This document shows positions 1 to 10,800 of a DNA stretch of 64,000 bases, piece after piece. Numbering within the stretch: position 1 is the stretch's first letter; each line of letters opens with the position of its first letter. This stretch comes from Leucosporidium creatinivorum (taxonomy: Eukaryota > Basidiomycota > Microbotryomycetes > Leucosporidiales > Leucosporidiaceae), in assembly GCA_001600635.1 (NCBI GenBank), contig BCKL01000003.1, forward strand, positions 1,129,923-1,193,922, written 5' to 3'. A program made the position numbers and the translations under genes. The notes below the pieces were generated by a model that saw only the letters and a program-made list of their open reading frames with translations, did not search any database and had not been told where the DNA came from.

Positions 1-434
1 CGCAACTCGTTACTCGTCTCGCTCGCTTCGACAGCTCTCGACTCGTAGGATCAAAGCTACAAAACTACAGCTCAGCTACACCTAAGCCTCGCCCCTCCTC
101 CCTCTCGCTCGCTCGCTCGCCGCTTTCGAAGCTTGGACAGACGGAACGCGTGCTGCTGCTGGAAGGAGTTGCTCAGAAATCGTTGCTGCTGCTTGGGTAT
201 TGAGGAAGATACCAAGGTGATCTATCTGCCCGTTGCTTCTGCTGTTGGCGAGTCGGAGTTGCGTGCCAGCGGCGGGAGAACTTGAGTCGGACTGGACGGA
301 GTAGCCAGTCGTCGAGCAAGCGCAAGCTGTTGCATCACAGCGACGAGACACGCAGAACATTGATGCGGCTAACAACCGCTCACGTCCACACTCGCTCCCC
401 CTGCTGACCTTCACCACCTCATGACCGAGCGCAG
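1..434 (+). promoter_or_regulatory. Part of the shared A/B spacer and 5' leader of F-box-like gene A1
   Basis: This is the A-proximal part of the divergent spacer that recurs at 16544-17262 (inverted) and 31787-32498. A shared block, TAGGATCAAAGCTACAA at 46-62, is also at 32114-32130 and, on the minus strand, at 16911-16927. Bases 217-434 look like a 5'-UTR intron: donor AAG|GTGATC, a CTGACC branch-point sequence near 400, and acceptor CGAGCGCAG directly against the start codon at 435. The expected divergent B partner would lie left of base 1. Confidence 0.7.
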
Positions 435-1918
435 ATGGCGCCAACCCTCCCCGCCGAGCTCATCAAGCTTATCCTCGAGCTCGTCTACGAGGACGTCCCA
501 CCCGTTCATGCCCTCACTCTCCTCGAAACCTGGGACAGCGCGGACGACGCCCCCTTCGTCTTCGCCTTCCGCCCCTTCCTCTCGGTCAGCAAAGCCTTCC
601 ACGCCCTCGCCCTTCCTTTCTTCGCTCGGGATCTCGCCACCTACAACTCAGCCAAACACTCGCCACAGTCATACGAACTGATCTCGAAGTACGACTTGGG
701 CGGTGCGGTGCAGATCCTTGCCCTCCCGAGTGGTCTCTCGACTCCGGAGCAGCAACAAATGCTGAACGCCTGCCGCAACGTCCACACTCTCTGCCTCAAA
801 TATACCCTCATCTCGACTGTACACCTTCCCTCCAACATAACCTCCCTTCACCTCAAGCACTTCCCGTACTTCGACCGATACGCCGCTTCCACCCTCGCCG
901 ACGCTCTCCCTCACCTCGCACGACTGATCCTTGTCGAGCTCGAGAACGTGCTCTACCGTTCCCCGCCAGTCCCGACCCGATGGAAACTGAAGGAGCTTGT
1001 GCTCCACGCTGTGCCTTTGACGCTGGAGGAACAAGCGTTGAGTTGGATCGCCGACTCCTCCGCCTCTTTGCAACTGCTCTCTATCACGAAGAAGTCAATC
1101 CTGAGCTGGCAGCCACCCTCAGACAGCGAGATCTCTCCCTCGTCAATTGTCAGCGGGATCTCCTGCATTCTCCCCTCGCTGCGCTGGCTCTCGCTGGGCG
1201 AGGGGGCGTCGCTGCCGGCGGGCTGCGAGGCTCTCGGCGAGAGGATGCTACCGTCGCTGGAAGTTCTCGAGCTCACTGTCGACGCCGAGTCGGCCGAGCA
1301 GCTCTTGGACCTGACTTTGAGCGTCAAACGAGTTTTCCTCACTATTACCAAGGAGGGAGTCGACGTCACAAAGGACTCGGCGATTGTTCAAGTCCTGCAA
1401 CACTTCGTGGAGACTCACCCGGCCCTTGAGATCTTCTCCATCGACGTGAACGATGGCGTGAGGCCTGAAACGCACTATGGCGACGACCATTCAGCCGACC
1501 CTGTAGAGCACGAATGGGCCGACGAGCTCAAATCGACCTGCACTCGCCTCGGCATCGTCTTCGCTTCGAACGATCCCGGCGCCTGGGGAACGGTGGGAGC
1601 CATATCGGAGGAGAGATCCGCCTCGTGTCTTGGATCCGAGAGAGCGTGCTTCTGCAATACGCTCGGAGGCTACCAGGATTGGGGGCACGGCCAGCCTCCA
1701 ATCTCGTTGAAGCCGTTCACGACGCGAGGCGGGAGATGTAGCTGAATTGGGCGGCCTGCCGTACATTTCGATGAGCTGATAAAAACTACAAGTTGATAAA
1801 ACTATACGGAGGGCCAGTGAAACCTGCCCCTGCAGGGAAACTGTCCGCCCCGTGGTCAACGAGAGTAGCCGAGACGAGAAGGGGAGCGAGACTGAGAAGG
1901 GGAGATGAGACCGAGCCA

Positions 1919-2138
1919 AGGGAGAGAGAGCCGAGAGGCGAAGGAAGTGTGAGATAAAGAGAGAAAAGAAGGGAAGGANNNNNNNNNNNNNNNNNNNNNN
2001 NNNNNNNNNNNNNNNNNNNNNNNNNNNNNNNNNNNNNNNNNNNNNNNNNNNNNNNNNNNNNNNNNNNNNNNNNNNNNNAGGGAGAGAGAGCCGAGAGGCG
2101 AAGGAAGTGTGAGATAAAGAGAGAAAAGAAGGGAAGGA
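1919..2138. repeat. 60-base direct repeat flanking the assembly gap
   Basis: Bases 1919-1978, immediately left of the gap, are identical to bases 2079-2138, immediately right of it. Both begin AGGGAGAGAGAGCCGAGAGG and end AAGGGAAGGA. Exact identity ending at the gap edges is what two overlapping contig ends would give if they were joined by a fixed spacer, although a real tandem repeat is possible. Confidence 0.85.
1979..2078. other. Assembly gap of 100 N
   Basis: Exactly 100 N, the conventional size for a gap of unknown length. Single N bases also occur at 2283 and 36753. Confidence 0.98.
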
Positions 2139-3346
2139 GGGTGGGAAGTCAAAAACCGGCTCGATCTGAGAGATGGCGAGCGATTAGAGACGGTACAACA
2201 GGCCTAGGAGAATGAGCTGCGCGCACCTGAGAGATGGCGAGCGAATACGAGTCCTTGATCAGGCTCGTGAGAGTCGACGGGCNACGATCTGCGACGAGGG
2301 AAAGGAAGTCGTGTGAGCTGGGCTCGGCTCGACTGAGAGGCTAGGAGCGCGCTGAAAGCTCACCTTTGCACTGTTGTGAAGGCGCGAAACAGGCAGAAAG
2401 AAAGTGCAGCGACCGAAACCAACGAGCGAGAGCTGTGGCGAAGGAGAGGGCGTCTAAGGTCAGCTCGAGCTCGCTCGGAGGCGGGCAAGAGGAGACGTAC
2501 CTTGTCAAGGCAACTAGACTAGCTGCAGGATCCGACGATGTCGACAAGAGGAGACGACGATGCGGACGGAGCTCAAAAGCTGTCGAGGGACGAGTTCGAC
2601 TTGAGCTCCTCAACCTTGGCTCTCGGAGAACAAAGAACTCACTCGACACAAAGGCGCCGGCCTTGCGAGGGAACTTGTCTGAGAGGGAAGGTGGCGATCA
2701 TGGCCGAGAGGCTGACTGATGTGATCGACTTGATGAGGTACAGGCTGCAAAGGCAATGGCGCTGTCTTAGCTCGGAAGCCGGATGCGAGACGGGCTCGGC
2801 GATGGGAGAAGAAAGGGAAAAACCCGCCGGACTCGGAAGTCTCGCGGCGCGGGGGGAGAGAGGATGTAGGAGAGTAAAGCTCACTGAGTGCGATTGAACT
2901 CCTGCGCCAATTCCCTCGTGCCTCCTCCAAAGGCGAAGCCGATCTCGCTACGACGTCCCTCTACAAGATCGGTGCATCTGCCGCGGCGATTACATGTGGC
3001 ACTCCGACGGCTCACACTCGGCAATCAGCACTGATGACTCGGATCCCCCCTTCGACTTCGACGCCGAGGACAGCGAGCAATGGGCGCACCTCTGGAGCGA
3101 GGAGAAGCGGATCGCGATGGGCCTCGGTGCGTCGACTTTGTCCGCTTCGAGTAGGTGGAGCTGCTGCTGACCTCTTGACTCAAACCATAGTCGCCAAGCT
3201 GGAGGAAGAGACTGCCGCCGACCGCGAGGAGAGTGTCGACGAACACGAGAAGACCACCGCCGAAACGACCGACTCGCTTTCGAGTACGCTCTTCTCGCTT
3301 CTCGCTTTGGGAACGCTTCGCTGACTCGAGGACCTTCGCAGCGTGA

Positions 3347-3686
3347 CAAGAAGCTATGAGAGATGCATAGGTGAGTCTCGCAATGCGCTCAGCCTCCTCT
3401 CAGGTTCGACTGACCGTCATTCTTGCGCAGTGAGGGCTCGGCGAGCAGAGACGAGTCGCTGTGGAGAGACGAGGAGGATACGTCGAGCTGCTTGTAGCTT
3501 AGCTGAGCCGTAAGAAACAACGATACGTGCACAGTAACACTCGAGCGACTGAGCTGGACCTGCGATAAGCGAGCTTGAACGAACGCCGAGCCTTGCCTCT
3601 CTCGTCTCTCCGCTCTCCACCCCAATCTACGAGTACACAAGAAATCGAAGCCCTCTTTCACATCACGATGAACGGCAGAGCTCTAC
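3347..3686. other. Duplicated 3' flank of gene A1
   Basis: Bases up to about 3500 match the inverted flank of A2 at about 14740-14898, including the shared GAGGATACGTCGAGCTGCTTGTA-like segment (read from 3472). The duplicated unit therefore includes sequence beyond the stop codon. No gene is supported, and the PUP1 stop follows at 3687. Confidence 0.55.
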
Positions 3687-5458
3687 TCAAGCATCGACCT
3701 CCATGGCGGCTCCCGCGCCCGTGCCCTCTGGCCCCGAGACCTTGCCGCCAGCGACGACGACCTCCTCGGCAACGACAAAGTGCTTGACCTCCTCCTTGGT
3801 CCAGGCGGTGACTCCCCTGTGTGTTCGTCGAGGTATAGGTCAGCTTCCAATCGACGCAAGAGATGCGGAAGGAAGGGGGGAGAGTAGAAACGCACCTCCT
3901 CCACTTGTAACTCTTCTCCTTCTTGACCTTCTCATTCGGCGTCCTATAATTCCTCAACATCTCGGTCCCCTTCTCCTCAATGACACACACATCGACATTA
4001 CTTCCCGACCCCAGATCGTTCCAAATTCCGGCCTCAATCGCCTCGCAGACAATGTCGATGGCGGCTTGCCTGCTCATTTTGGGCGTCCAGGAGGATTCGA
4101 ACACGGCCATGGCGGCGAGGGAACCGGAGCCCATGGTTACGTAGGGGAGCTTGTCGGTCGAGCCGTGGGGTGCGATGGTGTAGAGGTGGGGGCCTGAGGC
4201 GTCGATGCCGCCGAGGACGAGGGCCGCGCCGATTTGGCCTTGGTGTCTGGTGGTGGTGGTGGTGGTGGTGAGGAGGGTGGAAAAGGAATGAGGAGGATGT
4301 CGAGGAGAGGAGGAAGATTAAGCGAGGAGGGTGGATGGAGGGGGAGAGGGGAGAGGAGGAGGACGAGGATCAGCGACCGCCGATACCTCGATCTCTTCCA
4401 AGGAAGGAAGAAGCAAGACTCACTGGAAGAGCATCTGCTTCAGCATGGTCATGGCAGTGACGACCATGGGCTTCCTTCCCGTCGACAGGGCATGGAGGGC
4501 AATGTTGGAGCTGATGAGGGCGGTGGTGAACTCGGTGTCGGCCTGCGAGCGAGAGAACCGGGGTGAAGCGAGATGGAGGGGGTGAGGGGGTGGGAGAGGA
4601 CGGGCAGTAGAGAGGCGGCGAGGAGGGCGGTGTGGAGGATAGAGGATTGGGGAAGGGCGCGGAAGAGGAGCAGGTCGGAGGAGAGGTCAGCTCCAGCTCG
4701 CTCGAAATCGCCCAGCAGCGTGGTGAGACTGGTACGCACAGCAGTTCCAGCACCGGCGCAGCGGATTGACTCGGAGATGAAGTGGATCTGTTTGGAAGCA
4801 GCAGGGTCAGCCATCATCCCACCTCGGCGCTTCGCACGTCCTCAGCTCGCGCCGACTCGAAACGCACCTTCTCGCAGTTCTTGTCAGCGACGATGGGTCC
4901 CTCGGTGGCCTGTAGAGTCGTAGAATAGGTTGCGATCAGCCGACGGCCTTAGAGATTCGGCTACAGCTCTAGAGCCGAAGCAGAGCTACTCACACGCGTG
5001 TCTGCGCCAATGACGATTCCACCATCAAAGAGGCATCCTACGATAGTCGTTCCGGTCGAGGTGGCCTGTAGAATATAGTAGGAGATGGTCAGCGAGCTGC
5101 ACTGGTGCTGAGCGCTTAGTTGAGGTGCAGCCTGAGACGAGGACGTCGTAAGCCGCATACGCGTCCCCTCTGAGCTTGTGAAGAGGGTGCAGATGAGCAA
5201 CACCCGGAGCAGGGAGCAGCGTAGAGCGCTACAGAGTTACCCCGAGCTCCTCGACCAAGCTACAGCCCTTCACTGTCTTCGGCTGAGCTTGTAGCTCTAG
5301 TGAGGCCGCCTCATCCTCGTTGCTGCTGTGTCGCACCGGAGCTGTTATCCGGTATAGTAAGCGGTGCGAGAGCTCACCTTGGGTAGAGCGAGGTTACGCT
5401 GGCCGAGGGTGTTGTTGCGGAGGTTGTTGGAGAAGTCGAAGCCAGTTTGAGACGACAT
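3687..5458 (-). CDS. PUP1: Proteasome subunit beta type-7 (beta2), spliced
   Basis: Encodes the trypsin-like catalytic beta2 subunit of the 20S proteasome core. Joined exons give about 280 residues, close to yeast Pup1. The propeptide of about 32 residues ends ATSTG, and the mature enzyme begins at the catalytic threonine of TTIVG. Downstream come GADTR, the [11 protein letters not shown] segment, CAGAGTA and [12 protein letters not shown], all standard for beta2. The extended C-terminal arm, which in yeast wraps beta3, is present and ends EVDA. Introns are numerous, and several coding exons are only about 40-75 bases. An intron near 4249-4269 contains seven GGT units. The start at 5458 gives the N-terminus expected for the family. 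The gene is divergent from GVP36, sharing a promoter of about 420 bases. Confidence 0.95.
4249..4269. repeat. (GGT)7 microsatellite in a PUP1 intron
   Basis: Seven perfect GGT units on the plus strand (ACC in the transcript) inside an intron of PUP1, so no coding effect is expected. Confidence 0.9.
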
Positions 5459-5878
5459 GGCGGCGGCGGAGAGGTGAGAGGGAGAGCGAGTAGGCGATGG
5501 GCTGTAGGACGGTATGAGGCTGTCTGAGGATGTGTAGCCTTGTAGCTGTAGCGTGTGAGACGAGACGAGATGAACGAGAGAGAGAGAGAAGTGGGAAGCA
5601 GCGCCAAGTCTGTCGACGACGAGCTACGAGCTGCTACGAGCACCAAGCAAGCCAGCAGCTCTTCAACTCCCGCCTGTCACTCGCTACTCTTCAGCTTCTA
5701 CTTCTGTAGGTCTTTAGCTCTACCTTCCCTCTGCTGAGCTACAGCTGTATCAGACTCTACGCTGCTACCTCTTGCACCGGGTACCGCGGTGCTGACGCTC
5801 CCTCTCTCATCCAACCGTGTCCGTCCCTCCCTCTTCTCTCTTACATCTCACTCTGCAACAGCTCCCAACACCACCAAC
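5459..5878. promoter_or_regulatory. Divergent promoter between PUP1 and GVP36
   Basis: A 420-base spacer between two start codons on opposite strands. It is pyrimidine-rich on the plus strand just before the GVP36 ATG and contains short GAGA runs near 5578. No specific factor site could be assigned. Confidence 0.5.
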
Positions 5879-7420
5879 ATGAACTCGTGGAAAACCTTTC
5901 AAGCTTCCGTCACCCAAGCTGCCTCGCAAGCAGCCGGAGCAGCAGCAGGAGCCGCCGCGTCTGTCGACTTGAACTCGACGGGAACCAAGCTCTCGAGGGG
6001 GTTCGCTACTTTCCAACAGACCGTCAAGGAGAAGACGGGCGGCGTAGGCACCGACGACATCACCGAACTGCCCCAAGAGTACCTCGACTTGGAGCGCAGG
6101 GTCGACGGCCTCCGCACGGCCCATCTCAACTTGCTCAAGGTCGCCAAGTCTTACGAGGGCGCTTATGATTACCCTGTGCACATCAACGAATCGGTCGCCG
6201 AGATTGGGGGATCCCTCGCTCACAACTTGAGCTACTGGGCCGCTGCTGCTACCAAGGGCGAGTCCTCTCGTGAGGTGGGGGCTTGTTGAGCGATAAGCTG
6301 ATCTGTGGTCGAACTACAGGAACCAACCTCCCTCAACCCGCTGTCGCCGAGGTTTGCTCTTCCGTCCCTCCGACTGCTCGCAAGACAGTCCCGCTGACCC
6401 TCTCCTCCGAACGCCGAGCAGAAGCCCGTCGAGGTCCAAAAGACGCTCCCTCACGCCCTCTCGCGCGCTTCCGCCTCCGGAGCAGTTGAAGTCGGTCCTG
6501 GTCGTCTCGCCAACGTGCTCAAGACCTACGCCGTCGTGCAGGACAAGGTCGGAAGCGCTAGGTGAGCTCACTCGCCGGCCGATAAGGCTGCGCCGAGCTC
6601 GGGAGGGGAAGCTGATCGGTCTTCGGATGAGAATGCAGGACCATCCAGGATGAGGAGATTGCCAAGAACTTCCTGCAGCCCTGGTCGGCGACCCTCAACT
6701 CGTCGCTGCAGGCCGCCATCAAGTCGAGGCAGAACGTCAAGGCTGCGAGGTGGGTTCGGTCTGCGAAGCGCCTCCCTCAGAAACTTGAGCTGACAGATCG
6801 TTCGACTTGTAGGATCTCTCTCGATGCTCTGAGGGGAACTCTCAAGAGCGCTACTGGTGGACCCCGTCAGGAGCAAGCTAGGCTGGAGGGTGAGTGTCGG
6901 CGCTCGCTCCTCTGTTGCGTGTCCATTGCTGATCATCCTCTCTCTCCCCTTTACCACCCTCGCACATCTCCTTCTCGCCTTCCTCATCACGCACACTCCC
7001 TCGCCTCATCACTCCCATCATCGCCGCCCTCCCTCACTCCCGACAGTGGAAGCCGCCGAAGAGAAGCTCGTCAACGCCACCGAAGAGGCCATCAACCTCA
7101 TGCGCTCGGTGCTCGACAACCCCGAGCCCATCAGGAACATTGCCGCGTTGGTCAAGGCGCAGCAGCAGTTCTATGCTGAGGCGGCTGAGGTGAGTTCGGG
7201 GCTGAAGACCAAGAGGCTGAGATGGAGAGATGGAGAGCTGATCAGCGGATGTTTCGGATTGAACAGGCCCTCGCGAGCGTGCAGGGAGAGATTGAGGAGG
7301 CTAGTGTGCAGGCTGAGGCGGATTACCGGTTCGTCGTTGCTGCTTCTCGTCTCTCGGTCGGCGCCGATGCTGACCCCTTCGCTTCTCTCGTCCCTACACA
7401 GCAAGAGCAGAGCTCAGTAG
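5879..7420 (+). CDS. GVP36: BAR-domain protein, Gvp36 family
   Basis: A peripheral membrane protein of the BAR superfamily; Gvp36 of yeast acts at Golgi and endosomal membranes. Eight exons join to about 330 residues, against 326 in yeast. An Ala-rich amphipathic N-terminus is followed by the signature around ITELPQEYLDLERRVD and AYDYP, then long helices (for example TIQDEEIAKNFLQPW) expected to form the curved coiled-coil dimer. The last exon encodes only KSRAQ plus the stop, after an intron at about 7329-7401. The frame is open upstream to 5789, but the ATG at 5879 is preferred because it starts the conserved MNSWKTF helix. Membrane bending by the BAR dimer is family knowledge. Confidence 0.88.
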
Positions 7421-7834
7421 ATTCGACCTCTCGACGAATTGAAAACGAATGGACTCTCTTTCCCTTTTCTCTGCCTTCTGATCTAGCATACCCCCTCCTT
7501 GATCTCGAACTCGGCGCCGAGTCGGCGCTGCTTCCTCCTCCCCTTCTCTCTCCTCTGCCCTTAGACCTACTCCGGTTTCTCTCTCTCCTCTTTGCCCTTT
7601 TACTGCTATGCGCATTCGTTTCCTCTGTGCTGCACTGCAGCAAGAGCGAGAAACAAGCCTCGCGAATTACCCCGTTACAAATCAACTAAGAAACTCGGAA
7701 TTGACGATTAGCACGGCCGATTAGCACAACTTTGCTCGCCCGCCTCCCTCTCCGCTCCCCCAGCTTGGCCAATCGCCGCGCTGCCCTCCGATCGTTCGCT
7801 GTAGGGTAATCCCACGCCCTACTGCTCCCCTCTG
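7421..7834 (+). promoter_or_regulatory. Spacer between GVP36 and VID21
   Basis: This 414-base region must hold the GVP36 3' end and the VID21 promoter. It is pyrimidine-rich. The plus-strand frame running across it is a read-through of the last GVP36 intron and is not a gene. Confidence 0.5.
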
Positions 7835-10800
7835 ATGGATCCTCAAGCCCTCTCGAGCGCCGTAGCCGAGGTAAGCGAGCTTGAAGCGACGTGTTTGGCC
7901 GTCGAGGAGAGCGGGCAGCAGCTGACCCGCCTGTAACTTGATAGCTGCCGGATCCGTTGACGATGGAGGAGATTCAGGTGGAAGCGCTCAAGCCGCAAGA
8001 GTCCAAATTGGCGTACGTCTTGCTGTACCCCATCTCTCTCCCAGCCCGACTGGCCTCGCCCCTCGTCTGAGTGTTGTGATCCAGAGCGATCCTCGCGCTT
8101 ACACTCACTCTCTCTCTGCCCGTGCTTGTAGGACGGTGCAGGGCTCTCGAACAGAACAATTAACGAAGCTGTACTATGCTGTCAAGGACAAGGAGCAGGC
8201 CGCTAGGTTCGAAGCGGGGAGGGTGAGGAGCGGGTTGAGGAGCAGTGGGAGGAGAGCGGCCGCTGCTGCTGCTCAGAACAAGCAGGATGAGGGAGAGAGG
8301 ATGGAGGTGGACGATGAGGAAGGATTGAGGGAGTTTATTAGGCAGCATGATACCGCAGAGAGGTGAGTCTCCATAGCTCGGCTCGGCGGAGGAGGGACGC
8401 GACGACGCGACGGAGCTGATCTGTCTGTACTGCTACAGTCTCACCTCACTCGACCTCACTCTGCCACCACTCTCCCCCTCCCCACCGCCATCTCAGACCG
8501 CCTCGACTTCGGCCGCTGCCACCGCCGGCTCGAATCGCATGGACGTCGATTCCACCACCACCACCGACGCCGATGCCGACGCCGAGGGGGATGCAGATGC
8601 CGATGCAGAAGGAGAGACAGACGCTACTCCCTCGGGCACCACCGGCACCGTCACCCCCGCTCTACAGCCTCCGATTATGGTTGTCGAACCTCCCTCGGCG
8701 GCCAACTCGGACAGCGGAGGAGGGAGCCCCAAGGCTGTAGCTGCTACTCTACTCGGCACCGCTATTGCCAAAGCGGCAGGAGCACCAGAGGCGACCACTC
8801 CCCTTGCCTCCACCTCGGCCCTCCCCTACGGCGTCACTCCGGCTCCTCCTACTCCCTCTCCTGGGCTCGCTCCCCTCGCCACGACCCCGCAACCGCCCTC
8901 ACCAACGACCATCTCGCCCTCCCTCCTCGCCGGCGGCGGCGCATCACCTACCTCTCCCCTCCCCTTCAGCTCCATCATCCCCCCAACAGCACCCTACACC
9001 TCCCTCTTCGGCATCCCCGAGACTTCCTCTACTTACGCCGCCTCCCTCCCCGAACTACCGGCAGAGGTGCTGAGGAATAGGCTCAATAGCAGTGTGAGGA
9101 AGAAGGGCAAGGAGAAGGCGAATCAGCTGCCGCCGCCGGATCTTTACAAGATGCACTCCAAGGCGATGCATACGGGTGCGAAGAACTTTTTGGGGAGGGG
9201 CAAGAGGGTGCATAATGTGTTGAGTACGCATGACTGGTCGGTAAGTTGGTATACGCTTTCCTCTCTCCTCGAGGAGGGAGGAGCGCCGAGCCGAGCCGAG
9301 TCGACGAACGCCGAGCTGATTTGCTTCCTTCGTTTTGCGCTTGCTCGCAGGTTGGACTGGAGGAGCTGAGGGCGATCCGAGCGTTCGAGAAGATCGAGCA
9401 GCTCAAGGCGGAGAAGGCTTGGTCGTTCCGGCAGCCCAAGAAGCAGCGAGTAGGCCTCGTGCCGAAAGCGCACTGGGATCACCTGATGGACGAGATGGTG
9501 CGTCGAAGTTCTGATCTCTACTAGACGAGAACAGAGAGCTGACTTCGTCGCTTCCCTGCAGCGCTGGCTACAAACCGACTTCCGTCAAGAGCATCGCTGG
9601 AAAGTCGCCACAGCTTACAACCTCGCTCGTTCGGTCAAGGCCTGGCATCGCGCTTCGCCGGAAGAACGCCCCTCCCTCTGCGTCAAGACTTCACCACCAA
9701 ACCTCCTCCCCGAAACCAACGCCGAAGCTGGCTCCTCCAGCACTCTCGCTTCTCGCACCAATTCGTCGACGGGCGCCGAGATGGACCTCGATGCGGATGG
9801 ATCGGTAGATGCGGATGGAGAAGCAGAGACAGAGCAGGCGGTCGATGCCGACGGTGATGCAGATGCGGATGCGGATGGCGAGGCGGACGACCCTTCGAAC
9901 AGCGCATCGCGAGTTGGCACTCCCGCCAAGCCAGCGCCGCCGAAGGTCGATGGAGTCTCGACGCCCGCACGAGCAGCAGCACTGGCAGCAGGAGCTCGAC
10001 CAGCCACTCCCGGCTCTGCATCCCGCGCCAGCCAGCCGCAGACCGACGCGCAACGGCAAGCCTCTCACGCCGCCGCCGCCATGCACATCCAGAACCTCAT
10101 CGCCCTTCGCGCACCAGTCTTCGAGCTTGGCGTCGATGCTACTTTGGTTGACCCTCGAGCGCTCAGCAATGTCGACGACGCCAGCATCGCCCTCTCCCTC
10201 TCCGCTCTCTTCCCCGACCTGCCCGTCTACTCGGACTTCCTCCTCGCCAGCGATCCGCAGATGGACAAGCGGATTGAGGATTCGAGTGCGTGGAGTGGAA
10301 GGCTGAGTCATGTGACGAAGCTGTTGGAGAGCAAGCCGTTGCTTGTTAGTACGGTGCAGCCTGGACGGACGAGGACGACGAAGGGATGGGAGCCGGCGAC
10401 GAGCGTTTACTTGGACGACTCGAAGGAGATGGTTGACCCGAGGGAGATTGTACCCAATACGTCTTCCGGTGAGCTGCCTCTTCTGCTACAGCGGACCTCG
10501 AGGCATGCGCTGACGCCATCGTCTTTCGCAGTCCTCTTCGCCGGCCCCAAGCCCAAGCCCAAGGATGGCGCCGCCGAGCCTCTCATCAAGCCCGCCGAGA
10601 TCCCCAACCCTGACATTCGCGCCGCCTCGCTCCACTGGGCACCAGAGGAGGACGCGCGCATCCTCGCCCTCGTCAAGCAATACGGCTCGAATTGGACCCT
10701 CATCGCCGAGGTCTTCAACACCTCGATGGTCCGCCCCGCTTCCGACAACCGCCTCGGATGGGACATCTACGACCGCTGGGACAAAATCGCAGGCCCTGGA

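Larger units (their letters stand above)
1746..2945. other. Foreign insert within gene A1, of unknown nature
   Basis: This stretch has no counterpart in A2 or A3. It holds a 100-N gap, one single N at 2283 and two copies of a CTGAGAGATGGCGAGCGA motif near 2167 and 2227. On the minus strand it shows intron-like signals: a GTGAGC donor near 2363 with a CTCGTCGCAG acceptor near 2288, and a GTACGT donor near 2500 with a GCTGACCTTAG end near 2458. It may therefore carry exons of a minus-strand gene, but none of the short frames is a family I recognise. I see no clear terminal inverted repeats or target-site duplication. Confidence 0.5.
435..3346 (+). pseudogene. F-box-like/LRR protein A1, interrupted by a ~1.2 kb insertion
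   Basis: Bases 435-1745 encode an open 436-residue frame starting MAPTLPAELIKLILELVYED, an F-box-like N-terminus followed by irregular leucine-rich repeats (for example LPSLRWLSLGEG and LPSLEVLELTVD). The acidic tail typical of the family (core FDFDAEDSEQWAHLWSEEKR) does not follow; it resumes only near 2945 and runs through two short introns to a TGA at 3344-3346. In paralogue A2 the same two parts are contiguous, so about 1.2 kb has been inserted near 1690-2945 and the frame now closes at 1745. By family analogy the protein would be a substrate adaptor of an SCF ubiquitin ligase; that role is inferred. The truncated 436-residue product could still be made and would keep the F-box-like and repeat parts. 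The start is well supported because the 5'-UTR intron acceptor abuts the ATG in all three A copies. Confidence 0.65.

Noticed and set aside
5789-5878. Upstream extension of GVP36 in the same frame
   Set aside because: The extra 30 residues are Ser/Thr-rich and unlike the family N-terminus; the ATG at 5879 starts the conserved helix.
9691-10311. 206-residue minus-strand frame
   Set aside because: It lies wholly opposite VID21 coding exons, is composed of shadow repeats (Gly/Val/Arg) and has no family signature.
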